Notes under the pieces: model-generated
Told to the model about the DNA's origin: nothing
Databases searched by the model: none
The model's input: the letters and a program-made list of their open reading frames with translations, nothing else
Position numbers and translations under genes: made by a program
Part shown: positions 1-8,558 of the stretch, one piece after another
Layout of the letters: every line of letters begins with the position of its first letter
How positions within the stretch are numbered: the first letter of the stretch is position 1
Assembly: GCA_015058655.1 (NCBI GenBank)
Contig: SVBX01000010.1
Coordinates: 47,685 to 111,684 of the forward strand
Reading direction: 5' to 3'
Source of the DNA: Pseudoselenomonas ruminantium
GTDB taxonomy: Bacteria; Bacillota; Negativicutes; Selenomonadales; Selenomonadaceae
Length of the DNA stretch: 64,000 nucleotides

Positions 1-40
1 ACCATATTATTATCAAAAATTACTCATAGTATACACCAAA

Positions 41-83
41 GAGGCCATTTGCGAAAGTGTTTTCACTTCCCGCAGATGGCCTC
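41..83 (-). terminator. Hairpin terminator after the PTS IIA gene
   Basis: A 13-bp stem (positions 41-53 pairing with 71-83, one mismatch) lies just beyond the stop codon of the minus-strand PTS IIA gene. The T-tract on the minus side is short, so termination may be only moderately efficient. Confidence 0.6.
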
Positions 84-100
84 TTCCCTAATCTTTCAAC

Positions 101-418
101 TCACTTAGCTCTCAGCTGCTCGTAGATGTGCACCATTTCCTCTGCCATTTCCTTCATGACGAGAGCCGTCATCACATAGTCCTGGGCATGGGATACGATG
201 ACATTCAGCTGTTCCTTGATCTCTCCTGCGGCTTCCTTCTTCAGGAACTCCTCAGTCTGCATGGCATGGGCTTCCATGATTTTGGCATCAGCCTTTTTCA
301 GGCATTCCTCTGCCTTGCCGAAGTTGCCGCTGCGGGCCTCCTTCAAAGCCTCTGCTACCTGCGCCCTGCCGTCACCTGCGGCAGAGATGATCTTGAAAGC
401 TGCATCCTCAAGTTTCAT
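101..418 (-). CDS. PTS lactose/cellobiose-type IIA component
   Basis: This 105-aa protein has the size and all-helical pattern of the LacF/CelC family, which carries phosphate from HPr to a IIB component during sugar uptake. The family signature SHAQDYVMTA is present, with the predicted phosphorylated histidine at residue 77. A GGAGG site lies 7 nt before the ATG. The gene is 23 bp downstream of the sugar isomerase gene at 442-1362 and is probably co-transcribed with it. No IIB or IIC gene is visible here, so its transporter partner lies outside the window, or the protein has a regulatory role. Family call is firm; sugar specificity is unknown. Confidence 0.88.
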   Translation of the reverse strand: MKLEDAAFKIISAAGDGRAQVAEALKEARSGNFGKAEECLKKADAKIMEAHAMQTEEFLKKEAAGEIKEQLNVIVSHAQDYVMTALVMKEMAEEMVHIYEQLRAK

Positions 419-441
419 TTGTTTTCCTCCTCAAAATCACA

Positions 442-1362
442 TCACTTGCCCAAAAGCTCGCGCTCAATGCGCTCACGGGCCTCGGGAGCCTGCTTGTCCA
501 TCTTCTCCGGGAAACCGAACATGGAAACACAAGCAATGCTCTCGCCGCCCACTTTGGGCGCATTAGAACCAGACTGCTTGTTCACAAAATCCATTTCCCT
601 TAGGGTTTCAAAGATGCCGTCAAAATCCACATCACCCTCACCCATAGCCAGATGCTGGTGAATGGTGATGTCAGCCCTGCCCCGCTGGTTCAGCGTAGGC
701 GGATTGGCAATATAGCGGCAATCCAAAGTCTGGTTGAAGGTATCGGCAAAAAGCACATGAGTGAGCTCGTCTCCTGCATAGCGGAGCATGGAGCGCACAT
801 CACCCTTGCCCTGGTCATAGAAGAAACCATGGGGAGAGGAATACACATAGCCCAGGTTCCTGGAGCGGAAGGACTTCACCATGTCACAGGTCTCGTTGTT
901 CAGCTCACAGAAGTCGTAGGGATGGGACTGAATCTCCACCCGCAGGCCCTCGCGCTCGATGATGGGCAGCAGCTCTTCCATGGAACGGAACCACATGCCA
1001 TTGCAGATTTCCGGCTGGTTAGGGTCACCTGACAGCTCCGTATTGATGACGGGAACATTCATGTTCACTGCAATCTCAATGAGCTTCTTCCAGTTCTCCA
1101 CCGCCATCTTCCGCTGCTCCTCGGTAGGGCCGGACCAGCGATAGACGCAGATAAAGGAAGAGATTTCCACACCTGTTTCCTTCAGGGCCTTCCTGTACTC
1201 CTCCTCGCACTCCTTGGAGAACAGGGGATGCTTGTAAAAGGGGTTGATCCTGGGATGGGGAGACTGCTCAATATACTTGTAGCCCCAGTCTGCCACCTTG
1301 TGCACCATGTCCGTGATGCTCATCTGCTTGGCCAGCACATCCACATCAAATGCGATTTTCAT
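442..1362 (-). CDS. Sugar phosphate isomerase/epimerase (xylose isomerase-like TIM barrel)
   Basis: The 306-aa product has the xylose isomerase-like TIM-barrel pattern, with strand-end acidic and His residues such as NTELSGDP, VEIQSHPYDF and HVLFADTF. The family includes IolE, IolI and related enzymes acting on keto-inositols or ketoses. The open frame extends upstream, but the start at 1362 is chosen because GGGAGG lies 7 nt before that ATG. The gene is divergent from an iolG-like gene and is followed by PTS IIA in an apparent operon. A TTGAG-N8-CTCAA dyad lies in the shared upstream region. Its likely substrate is an inositol-derived ketose (inference from neighbours); it is not a clear IolE. 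Confidence 0.8.
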   Translation of the reverse strand: MKIAFDVDVLAKQMSITDMVHKVADWGYKYIEQSPHPRINPFYKHPLFSKECEEEYRKALKETGVEISSFICVYRWSGPTEEQRKMAVENWKKLIEIAVNMNVPVINTELSGDPNQPEICNGMWFRSMEELLPIIEREGLRVEIQSHPYDFCELNNETCDMVKSFRSRNLGYVYSSPHGFFYDQGKGDVRSMLRYAGDELTHVLFADTFNQTLDCRYIANPPTLNQRGRADITIHQHLAMGEGDVDFDGIFETLREMDFVNKQSGSNAPKVGGESIACVSMFGFPEKMDKQAPEARERIERELLGK

Positions 1363-1774
1363 AATGAACCCTCCCAATGTTATTTGAGGAATTATTGGAT
1401 ACTTTTTGAGTACCTTCACAAATAAAATAGCACAGGTCAAAGGAGAGATACTAGCACAAAGTTGCGATATTTTTCCTTCCTTCGCTCTCTGCTCCATTTG
1501 CTTCCATTATAAGCACACAAAACGATCCTGCCTTGAGGAATCCTGCTCAAAACCGCCACCGAATAAGACAGAATCAACTGCAATTAGAAGGATTCTGCAT
1601 GAAGTCCTGCCTCAATTACGCAAATTTGTCCTATTTTGGCATAAAAAGCTCCCAAAACATCATAAATAAGCCCAAATCATTCGCAAGAATATCAAGGAAT
1701 ATGCTACTGCTTTTTCCTATAATGATTTCAGCAAGTCAAACAACCCCTCTTCGCAAGAAAGGAAGTATGGAATC
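1363..1774. promoter_or_regulatory. Divergent intergenic control region
   Basis: This 412-bp AT-rich region separates the minus-strand isomerase gene from the plus-strand iolG-like gene and holds no convincing gene. It carries a TTGAG-N8-CTCAA dyad at 1533-1550, a weaker related element ending in CTGCCTCAA at about 1599-1615, and a TTGAGGAATTATT half-site at 1384. A TATAAT hexamer at about 1718-1723 could serve iolG, but no good -35 element is correctly spaced, which would fit an activator-dependent promoter. Confidence 0.5.
1533..1550. promoter_or_regulatory. Candidate operator dyad TTGAG-N8-CTCAA
   Basis: The inverted repeat TTGAG-N8-CTCAA with spacer GAATCCTG lies upstream of the isomerase gene starting at 1362. 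A nearly identical dyad with the same spacing sits upstream of iolI at 8410-8427. A shared dyad before two functionally related genes suggests a common regulator; the AraC proteins nearby are candidates. Confidence 0.5.
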
Positions 1775-2788
1775 ATGAACAACGAAATTCTTCAAATCGG
1801 TCTTATCGGCACTGGCGCCATCGGACGCACCCACATCGAACGCATCAACAATACTTTGCAGGGCGGCAGGGTCATTGCCGTGACAGATGCCTTTGCCGAG
1901 GCCGGACGCAAGGCCGCCGAAACTTATGGCTGCGAATTCATCGAGGACGGGGAAGCCCTCATCAATGACAGCCGCATCCAGGCAGTGATTGTCACCACCG
2001 CTGACCCTTACCACGCCCAGTATGTGAAGGCAGCCATCAAGGCAGGCAAGTTCGTCTTCTGCGAAAAGCCCCTGGCTCCCGAGCCGGAAGTCTGCAAGGA
2101 GATCGTGGACCTGGAGATGGCCGGCGGCAAGAAACTGGTACAGGTAGGCTTCATGCGCCGCTATGACCAGGGCTACCGCGAGCTGAAGAAGTACATCTCC
2201 GAGCGCACCTACGGCGAACCCCTCATGCTCCACTGCGCACACAGGAACCCCATGGTGCCGGAAAGCTACGACACCCCCATGGCAGTGGAAAATTCCATGA
2301 TCCATGAAATCGATGTGCTGCGCTGGCTCCTGGGCGAGAACTATGTGTCCGCTGAAGTAGTATTCCCCAAGAAGACCCGCCATGCCCATGAGAAGCTCCA
2401 GGATCCCCAGATCATGTACCTCACCACCGAATCCGGGGTGCGCATTGATGTAGAGGCCTTCGTCTGCGCAGGCTACGGCTATGATATCAAGTGCGAAGTC
2501 TGCTGCGAAGACGGCATCTTCAGCCTGCCGGAACCCTCCCGCCCCCTGATCCGCGCCAAGGCATCCCGCATCTATCCCATCTGCGCTGACTGGTCAGACC
2601 GCTTCGTCCAGGCCTACAACACGGAATTCCAGGAATGGATCAATGCCACCAAGGCAGGACGTGTAGACGGCCCCACCGCCTGGGACGGCTATGCAGGGCA
2701 GATCACCGCTGCCGCAGCTTCTAAGGCCAGGGACACCCAGACCAAGGTAGCCATCACCATCCCCGAAACTCCGGCTTTCTACAAATAA
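1775..2788 (+). CDS. iolG: Inositol 2-dehydrogenase-like oxidoreductase (Gfo/Idh/MocA)
   Basis: This 337-aa protein matches the IolG family along its length: a Rossmann motif GLIGTGAIG near the N-terminus, FCEKPLA at residues 95-101, VGFMRRYD, HCAHRNP and HEIDVLRW. IolG enzymes oxidise myo-inositol or D-chiro-inositol with NAD+. From memory of B. subtilis IolG, the catalytic triad is Lys97, Asp172 and His176; here Lys98 and His177 are present but the Asp position is Asn173, so activity or substrate may differ. An AAGGAAG-like site precedes the ATG. It is the first gene of an apparent operon with the carrier at 2890 and the isomerase at 4329. Confidence 0.85.
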   Translation: MNNEILQIGLIGTGAIGRTHIERINNTLQGGRVIAVTDAFAEAGRKAAETYGCEFIEDGEALINDSRIQAVIVTTADPYHAQYVKAAIKAGKFVFCEKPLAPEPEVCKEIVDLEMAGGKKLVQVGFMRRYDQGYRELKKYISERTYGEPLMLHCAHRNPMVPESYDTPMAVENSMIHEIDVLRWLLGENYVSAEVVFPKKTRHAHEKLQDPQIMYLTTESGVRIDVEAFVCAGYGYDIKCEVCCEDGIFSLPEPSRPLIRAKASRIYPICADWSDRFVQAYNTEFQEWINATKAGRVDGPTAWDGYAGQITAAAASKARDTQTKVAITIPETPAFYK

Positions 2789-2805
2789 CTCACAAGTGAA
2801 TTTTT

Positions 2806-2847
2806 GCGCTGCTATGCCGAAAGCTCATGGCCCAGGCATAGCAGCGC
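2806..2847 (+). repeat. Intercistronic hairpin between iolG and the carrier gene
   Basis: A perfect 13-bp inverted repeat (2806-2818 with 2835-2847) lies between iolG and the transporter gene. No strong T-tract follows on the plus strand, so it may act as an mRNA-stabilising or attenuating hairpin rather than a full terminator. Confidence 0.55.
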
Positions 2848-2889
2848 TGCCAAAAACACATATTGCAAGCAATGGGAGGGATATCCTAT

Positions 2890-4305
2890 ATGGGTACTGA
2901 AAGCATAAATCCTGCCGCCAGGAAATTTGTCTTCACCGTCATGATCACCTCTACTCTGGGCGGCCTGCTCTTCGGCTATGACACGGGCGTAGTGAACGGC
3001 GCCCTGCCCTACATGGCCCAGTCAGACCAGCTGAACCTCACCCCTCAGCTGGAAGGCTTCGTGGTATCGGCGCTCCTGGTAGGTGCCGCCATCGGCTCCG
3101 TCACGGGTGGCCGCATCGCTGACGCTCTGGGCAGGCGAAAGATGATCCTGGCTCTGGCTCTCATCTTCTTCGCCGCAGCCCTGGGCTGCACCCTGGCCCC
3201 CAGCGTCTATGTGATGATCCCCTGCCGCTTTGTCCTTGGCCTTGCCGTAGGTGGCGCTTCCGTCACCGTGCCTGTGTACCTGGCGGAAGTTGCGCCTGCG
3301 GATAGGCGCGGCCGCATGGTAACCCAAAACGAATTGATGATTGTCTCCGGCCAGTTCCTGGCCTACCTCTGCAACGCTGTCCTGGGCGTCATGTTTGACG
3401 GCACGGGCCATGTATGGCGCTATATGCTCTTCATGGCCACCCTGCCCGCCATCTTCCTTTTCTTTGGCATGCTGCGCATGCCAGAATCTCCCCGCTGGAT
3501 GGCTCTCAAAGGCCATGTAGGTGATGCTCTTGCCACCCTGAAGAAACTCCGCGGGGATGAAAAATCTGCCGTGGCAGAGCTCAGCGAGATACAGGACAGC
3601 ATTGCCAGCGAGGCCGCCATCAAGCAGTTCGGCTGGTCTGACCTCATGCGCCCCTGGGTGCGCCGCATCCTCTTCATCGGCATAGGCGTAGCCGTCGCTA
3701 CCCGCTTCACCGGTGTCAACACCATCATGTTCTACGGCACCCAGATTCTCACAGAAGCAGGCTTTGGGCAGCAGATTGCCCTCATAGCCAATGTAGCCAA
3801 CGGCCTCACCTCAGTGCTGGCCACCTTCGCAGGCATCTGGCTCTTAGGCAAGATTGGCCGCACCACCATGTTCAAGACAGGCATCCTGGGCACCATGGGC
3901 AGTCTGCTGGTCATTGCCCTGTCCGCCATGTACATGGCAGGTTCACCGGCGCTTCCCTTCATCGTCCTTTCCATGACAGTCGTGTTCCTGGCCTTCATGC
4001 AGGGCTGCATCGGCCCTGTGCTCTGGCTCATCATTGCCGAAATCTTCCCCCTGCAGCTCCGTGGCGTAGGCATGGGCATCTGCATCTTCTGCCTGTGGAT
4101 AGTAGATGCCATGGTGGGTACCGCGTTCCCTGTAGTATTGGCTGAATTCGGACTTTCCGCCGCCTTCTTCGTCTTTGTTGTCGCCCTGATGATAGCCTTC
4201 CTCTTCGTCCACACTTGCGTACCTGAGACCAAGGGCAAGAGCCTGGAGGAAATCGAGGCCTATTTCCGTGGCAACGAAAAAAAACGCCTGACACTCAGGC
4301 TGTGA
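2890..4305 (+). CDS. IolT-like sugar/inositol H+ symporter (MFS sugar porter)
   Basis: This 471-aa protein with about 12 membrane segments belongs to the MFS sugar porter family. It carries GGLLFGYDTGVVNGALPYM in segment 1, DQLNLTPQLEGFV, GRRKM after segment 2, RGRMVTQNELMIVSGQ, the PESPRW motif and PETKGKSLEEIE at the C-terminus, all as in B. subtilis IolT. An in-frame TTG lies nine codons earlier, but the ATG at 2890 is chosen because GGGAGGG sits about 9 nt before it. It lies between iolG and an isomerase gene on the same strand and is a paralogue of the carrier at 14672. Inositol or a related polyol is the likely substrate (inference). Confidence 0.87.
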   Translation: MGTESINPAARKFVFTVMITSTLGGLLFGYDTGVVNGALPYMAQSDQLNLTPQLEGFVVSALLVGAAIGSVTGGRIADALGRRKMILALALIFFAAALGCTLAPSVYVMIPCRFVLGLAVGGASVTVPVYLAEVAPADRRGRMVTQNELMIVSGQFLAYLCNAVLGVMFDGTGHVWRYMLFMATLPAIFLFFGMLRMPESPRWMALKGHVGDALATLKKLRGDEKSAVAELSEIQDSIASEAAIKQFGWSDLMRPWVRRILFIGIGVAVATRFTGVNTIMFYGTQILTEAGFGQQIALIANVANGLTSVLATFAGIWLLGKIGRTTMFKTGILGTMGSLLVIALSAMYMAGSPALPFIVLSMTVVFLAFMQGCIGPVLWLIIAEIFPLQLRGVGMGICIFCLWIVDAMVGTAFPVVLAEFGLSAAFFVFVVALMIAFLFVHTCVPETKGKSLEEIEAYFRGNEKKRLTLRL

Positions 4306-4328
4306 ATATCTGAATTGGAGGCATGACC

Positions 4329-5294
4329 ATGAAACTTTCCATTTGCACAGATGTCTTCGGCAAGATTCCCTTCGGGGAAATGCTGGACAAAGTAAAGGCC
4401 TACGGCCTTGAAGCCGTAGAAATAACTACCGGAGGCTGGGGTGGCTGCCACTATGTGCCCTCAGCCAGAGAGCTCCTGGACAATCCCTCAAAGCTCCAGT
4501 CCTTCAAGGATGAGCTTGAGAAAAGGAACCTTGCCATCTCTGCCCTGAACTGCTCAGGCAATCCCCTGGTGAACAACGCCATGGGCAAGGAGCACAGCCG
4601 CACCATCCATGACACGGCGGAGCTGGCAGGCAAGCTGGGGGTCAAGACCATCGTCACCATGTCCGGCCTGCCCGAAGCCGCTCCGGGAGACAACACCCCC
4701 AACTGGATCACCTCCACCATTTCCTGGCCTGATTTCGAAGGCAGGAATTACATGAAAGAAGCAGTGAAATACCAGTGGGAAGTCGCTGCCAAGTGGTGGC
4801 AGGAATACTCCCAATTTGCCAAGGACAACGGCGTGGAGAAAATCGCCATCGAGGAATTCCCCTGCCAGCTGGTATACAATGTGAGGAGCCTTCATAAGCT
4901 CATTGAAGTCACTGGCAAGAACGGCTCCATGATAGGCATGAACCTCGATCCCTCCCACCTGATGATTCAGGGAGCTGACCCCATTGCCGCTGCCCGCGCT
5001 CTGGGAGACAAAATCTTCTACATGCATGGCAAAGATGCCCGCATCGAGCGCGGCCTGTCCGATGTGGACGGCTTGCTGGAAAATCTGCCGGTGGAAGATT
5101 CCTCCCAGCGCACCTGGAACTATGTGGCCGTAGGTTGCGGCAAAGACCTGCAGTGGTGGAAAGAATTCTTCTCCGTGGCCCGCATGATGGGCTATGACGG
5201 CTATGTGTCCTTGGAAATGGAAGACCTGACCATGAGCGTAGAGGCAGGCCTTGAAACCTCCATAGATGCTTTGAAGGCCACTATCAGCAGGTAA
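4329..5294 (+). CDS. Sugar phosphate isomerase/epimerase (TIM barrel)
   Basis: The product of about 321 aa is a xylose isomerase-like TIM-barrel protein, with EITTGGWGG, ALNCSGNPL, EEFPCQLVYN, LDPSHLMIQG and YVSLEMED marking strand ends that usually supply metal ligands. Relatives occur in inositol and polyol clusters, where they isomerise or epimerise keto sugars. Two in-frame ATGs are possible; the second, at 4329, is preferred because GGAGG is only 1-2 nt before the first and about 7 nt before the second. It is the last gene of the iolG-carrier operon and is followed by a strong terminator. The exact reaction is unknown. Confidence 0.8.
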   Translation: MKLSICTDVFGKIPFGEMLDKVKAYGLEAVEITTGGWGGCHYVPSARELLDNPSKLQSFKDELEKRNLAISALNCSGNPLVNNAMGKEHSRTIHDTAELAGKLGVKTIVTMSGLPEAAPGDNTPNWITSTISWPDFEGRNYMKEAVKYQWEVAAKWWQEYSQFAKDNGVEKIAIEEFPCQLVYNVRSLHKLIEVTGKNGSMIGMNLDPSHLMIQGADPIAAARALGDKIFYMHGKDARIERGLSDVDGLLENLPVEDSSQRTWNYVAVGCGKDLQWWKEFFSVARMMGYDGYVSLEMEDLTMSVEAGLETSIDALKATISR

Positions 5295-5340
5295 CCCCTT
5301 TCCCCCTTAAGCTTTGATTACCCCAGATATATATTCTAAA

Positions 5341-5377
5341 AGCCACAATGCCTCACAGCACTGTGGCTCTTTTTTTC
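5341..5377 (+). terminator. Rho-independent terminator of the iolG operon
   Basis: A 7-bp AGCCACA/TGTGGCT stem is followed by a run of seven to eight T on the plus strand. It lies between the isomerase stop codon and the convergent AraC gene. Confidence 0.85.
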
Positions 5378-6248
5378 ACTCATCATATATGTCAGAGGGG
5401 GTGGAACCGACGGAAGACTCCCGCCACTTTTGCCTGTAGCTCCTGGGGGACATGCCAATGATTTTCTTGAAAGTCCGGCTGAAATAGTTCGAATCATCAT
5501 AGCCCACCTTCCCTGCTATATCAGTCAGACTCTTGTCCGTATATACCAGGAAACACTGAGCGCGCCCTATGCGCCGCCGCATGATGTACTGCTGGATGGA
5601 ATACCCCGTGATCTTCTTGAACACATGAGCCATGTGATACTCATTGGTATTCACCAGGGCTGCCATTTCCTCCAGCGTGATGTTTTCCGCATATTGCTTG
5701 TCTATATAGGCCAGTATGCGCTTCACCATGGCATTTTCCTCTCCCGTGAGAGCCACAGCTCCCCTTTGGATTGCCTCGTAAGCCATGAGCACGATAGCGC
5801 CTGCCAGCTGGTTGGCAACGGCATAGCCTTCCGGCCGGACAGCATAATAATGCACCATGGGGTAAAGCTGCCCCAGCTTGTCAGCTATTTCCTGGCAGGG
5901 AATCTGTGGATGCACCCCCTCAGGCAGCAGCTTGTTCTCTGCCATGCCTGGCAATTTCAGCCCCGCCACGGCTATGCACCAGGCATTCACCTGCTCCTTC
6001 AGGATCAGACTCTCATCATGAAGCACATAGCTGTTGTGTATGAGCATATCCCCGGGCCGGGTGGCGCACAGCTCCCCGTCCACCACATGGGTGCCGTTCC
6101 CCCCCAGGATAAAGTTCAGTTCCACCCTGTCCTCATGGCGATGCATGGCCCTGAGGCCTTCATGCCAGTGATATATTCCCACCAGTTTCGGCTCTTTTTC
6201 AAAAGGAGAGGGTTCTCCCTTTTCAAATTCTACCAACAGCGATGACAT
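5376..6248 (-). CDS. AraC-family regulator with N-terminal cupin sensor
   Basis: This 290-aa regulator has an N-terminal cupin-like sensor (HWHEGLRAMHRHEDRVELN, then GDMLIHNSYVLHD) and a C-terminal double helix-turn-helix with QYAENITLEEMAALVN, FKKITGYSIQQYI and DIAGKVGYDDSNYFSRTFKK. Such proteins bind a small sugar-like ligand and activate neighbouring catabolic genes. It sits between the iolG/carrier operon and the iolI/iolG2 operon, so it is a good candidate regulator for both. It has its own upstream region, since a terminator at 6383-6409 separates it from iolG2. The ligand is not known. Confidence 0.88.
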   Translation of the reverse strand: MSSLLVEFEKGEPSPFEKEPKLVGIYHWHEGLRAMHRHEDRVELNFILGGNGTHVVDGELCATRPGDMLIHNSYVLHDESLILKEQVNAWCIAVAGLKLPGMAENKLLPEGVHPQIPCQEIADKLGQLYPMVHYYAVRPEGYAVANQLAGAIVLMAYEAIQRGAVALTGEENAMVKRILAYIDKQYAENITLEEMAALVNTNEYHMAHVFKKITGYSIQQYIMRRRIGRAQCFLVYTDKSLTDIAGKVGYDDSNYFSRTFKKIIGMSPRSYRQKWRESSVGSTPSDIYDE

Positions 6249-6382
6249 AGCGCTCCCCCCTTTATCCCATCATAGCAAAACTGTCTTAGAAATTCCAATG
6301 AAATCTCCATGCGGAACAGCGTTTCACGCCCCCCTTTGCATGTACTAAGCCCCTGGCCCCCTGCTCGCCAATCGCTCATAGC

Positions 6383-6409
6383 AAAAAAAAGGGCTGCCGC
6401 AGCAGCCCC
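6383..6409 (-). terminator. Terminator after the second iolG-like gene
   Basis: A GC-rich hairpin (GGGCTGC paired with GCAGCCC, positions 6391-6409) is followed on the minus strand by eight T (6383-6390). It ends the iolI-iolG2 transcript. Confidence 0.88.
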
Positions 6410-6443
6410 ACAGTCTATGATAAAGGGGATAGGAAAAACAGGG

Positions 6444-7457
6444 TTAAGCGTTGTAGAAAGCAGGCTTCTCCATGGCAGGCTTGATTTCCTCGATGCCACG
6501 GGTCTCCTGGGCTTTCACCAGAGCATCAGCGGTGATGGCTGCCAGATAGCCGTCCCAGGCGTTGGGGCCGCCAATCACGCCGTCTTTGGCTTCATTGACC
6601 CAAGCCTGGACTTCCTCATCGTAAGCATCATGGAAGCGCACGAAGCAGTCCGTATCGATGGTAGTGGAAACCTGGGCATTCTTGCGATAAGTGGGATAGA
6701 GAGGCTGGGGCATCTTGATGGAGCCATCCTCGCAGACTACTTCGCAGTTGATGTCGTAGCCGAACTTGCAGTTTACGAACACCTCGTCATCCACGCAGAT
6801 GCCGCTCTTGGTACGCAGCAACATGATCTGGGGGTCATAGAGCTTGTCATGGGAATACTTGGTCTTCCGGGGGAAGAGCACCTGGGCGGAGACGAAATCA
6901 TCACCTACCAACCAGTGAATGACATCAATCTCGTGGATAGCCGTATCATGGACAGCCATGGGCGTGTCATAGTTGGTGCCCACCTCGGGGTTGCGATGGG
7001 TGCAGTGCACCATCAGGGGCTCACCGTAGTTATGGGACTCGATGGCGGCTTTCACCTCGCGATAGCCCTTGTCATAGCGGCGCATGAAGCCCAGCTGGAT
7101 CAGGTGCATGCCGGATTTCACCTCAGCCTCGATGACCTCCAGGCAATCCGCTGCCGTGGTGCAAAGTGGCTTCTCGCAGAAAATGCGCTTCCTGGCGGCG
7201 ATGGCCTCCAGCAGGGCCTCCTTATGAGCAAAGCCCGGAGTGACGATGAAGACAGCCTGCACCTCGGGGTCATGGATGAGCTGCTTGGCATCCTTGTAGA
7301 TCTTGCAGCCCTCGCCTGCCAGAGCAGCGCCCTTCTGCACCAGCTCATCCACCATATCTGCCACAGCCACTACCTTGGCTCCCTGAGTGCGCTCCGTCAG
7401 TCTCTTGATATGATCCCGACCCATGCCACCGCAACCGATAACACCTACATTAAGCAT
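6444..7457 (-). CDS. iolG: Inositol 2-dehydrogenase-like oxidoreductase (Gfo/Idh/MocA), second copy
   Basis: This second 337-aa IolG-type dehydrogenase has GVIGCGGMG, FCEKPL at 93-98, LGFMRRYDKGY, HCTHRNP and HDTAIHEIDVIHW. Unlike the copy at 1775, it keeps the full expected Lys96, Asp171, His175 triad. It should oxidise an inositol stereoisomer to the 2-keto form with NAD+. GGAGG lies 8 nt before the ATG. The gene is 31 bp downstream of iolI, so dehydrogenation and keto-inositol isomerisation are encoded in one operon. Whether it prefers myo-, scyllo- or D-chiro-inositol cannot be read from the sequence. Confidence 0.87.
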   Translation of the reverse strand: MLNVGVIGCGGMGRDHIKRLTERTQGAKVVAVADMVDELVQKGAALAGEGCKIYKDAKQLIHDPEVQAVFIVTPGFAHKEALLEAIAARKRIFCEKPLCTTAADCLEVIEAEVKSGMHLIQLGFMRRYDKGYREVKAAIESHNYGEPLMVHCTHRNPEVGTNYDTPMAVHDTAIHEIDVIHWLVGDDFVSAQVLFPRKTKYSHDKLYDPQIMLLRTKSGICVDDEVFVNCKFGYDINCEVVCEDGSIKMPQPLYPTYRKNAQVSTTIDTDCFVRFHDAYDEEVQAWVNEAKDGVIGGPNAWDGYLAAITADALVKAQETRGIEEIKPAMEKPAFYNA

Positions 7458-7488
7458 GATAATTACCTCCTCAAATTCACTGCTCTAA

Positions 7489-8325
7489 TTAGATAACTTT
7501 CTTCAAGAACGCCTCAGACTTTTCCTTGCCGACGCGGTAAACCTCATCAGCCTCCATCCCCCAATACTCAGGACGGAAGAGTTCCAGCGAAACCACATCT
7601 TCCTGCCAGCCGATTTCCTTCAAGGTCTTGAAGATGCCCTCAAGGTCAATGCACCCTTCCCCGGGCCAGAGCCTGTCTGCATCTGTCAGGAGACCGATGG
7701 GATAATCCTCGGTATCATTGAGGTGCACCACGAAAATCTTCTTGCCGTCGGCCTTAGCCAGGTCAGACAGCTGGGAACCCATGCCGTGGAAATGGAAGCA
7801 GTCAATGGTAATGCCCACATTGTCCATATCCACCTCTTCGATGATTTTCCAGGCATCGGCGAAGGTGTTGATGGAAGCGGTGGGAGCCCCCAGGAACTCC
7901 ACGGAAATCCTCATGCCGTATCCTGCGGCAATCTTGCCCATTTCCCTCAGGCACTCCACAGCCGACTTATAGATCTCGTCCTTGTGGAGCTTCTTGTCCA
8001 CGGTGGGGACGGTGATGACGGTCTTGCAGCCGATGGCCTTGCCCCACTCGCACATTTCCGTCAGTTCCTTCAGCACGCCCTGGAACTCATCGCTGCTGCG
8101 ATTGTTGAAGAAGCAGAGGGTATTGAATGCCAGGGGCTTGACTTTGTGACTCTTGAAATACTCAGCCAGTTCCTCGATAGTGTGCTTCTCCAAATACTGC
8201 ACCATGCCATCCATGGTGCGGGGCTCGATGTAATCGTAGCCGTACTTCTCACAAAGCTCCAAATCCCTTTCCAGGCTGAAGCCCTTGCATTCCAGAGCCG
8301 TAGCTTGATTGATGGACAGTTTCAT
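7489..8325 (-). CDS. iolI: 2-keto-myo-inositol isomerase-like protein (IolI)
   Basis: The 278-aa product matches the length and pattern of B. subtilis IolI: LELCEKYGYDYIEPRTMD, FNTLCFFNNR, DCFHFHGMGS, HLNDTEDYPIGLLTDADR, WPGEGCIDL and VVSLELFRPEYW. IolI interconverts 2-keto-myo-inositol and 1-keto-D-chiro-inositol in a metal-dependent TIM barrel. The frame runs 45 codons further upstream, but the ATG at 8325 has GAAAGGAAG at proper spacing and gives the family length. It is followed by an iolG-like gene, and a TTGAG-N8-CTCAA dyad lies upstream at 8410-8427. Confidence 0.88.
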   Translation of the reverse strand: MKLSINQATALECKGFSLERDLELCEKYGYDYIEPRTMDGMVQYLEKHTIEELAEYFKSHKVKPLAFNTLCFFNNRSSDEFQGVLKELTEMCEWGKAIGCKTVITVPTVDKKLHKDEIYKSAVECLREMGKIAAGYGMRISVEFLGAPTASINTFADAWKIIEEVDMDNVGITIDCFHFHGMGSQLSDLAKADGKKIFVVHLNDTEDYPIGLLTDADRLWPGEGCIDLEGIFKTLKEIGWQEDVVSLELFRPEYWGMEADEVYRVGKEKSEAFLKKVI

Positions 8326-8409
8326 AATGATGCTTCCTTTCTTTTCCGCCGCAGCGGTTCGTTGTTTGCTTGGTATGGTTAAAGTATAGCTTACGAAGCA
8401 CTTCTTTTC

Positions 8410-8427
8410 TTGAGGAAATCTGCTCAA
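8410..8427. promoter_or_regulatory. Candidate operator dyad TTGAG-N8-CTCAA upstream of iolI
   Basis: The dyad has spacer GAAATCTG and lies about 85 bp upstream of the iolI start. It matches the dyad at 1533-1550 in arms and spacing. A further shared stretch, AAAATTGTCCATTTTTGC at about 8458-8475, resembles AAATTTGTCCTATTTTGGC at about 1620-1640. Confidence 0.5.
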
Positions 8428-8522
8428 ATAAGATGACAAATATGACCAAAACAATAGCAAAATTGTCCATTTTTGCTCTTATGTGCCATGGCATCCCTGG
8501 CTTGCCCCGCAATCATCCCATA

Positions 8523-8549
8523 GAAAAAAGGAGGTGCCTTCGCACCTCC
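8523..8549 (-). terminator. Terminator after the small hypothetical gene
   Basis: An 8-bp GGAGGTGC/GCACCTCC stem with a CTTC loop is followed on the minus strand by six T. It insulates iolI from the upstream small gene and amidase. Confidence 0.88.
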
Positions 8550-8558
8550 CCCATATAT

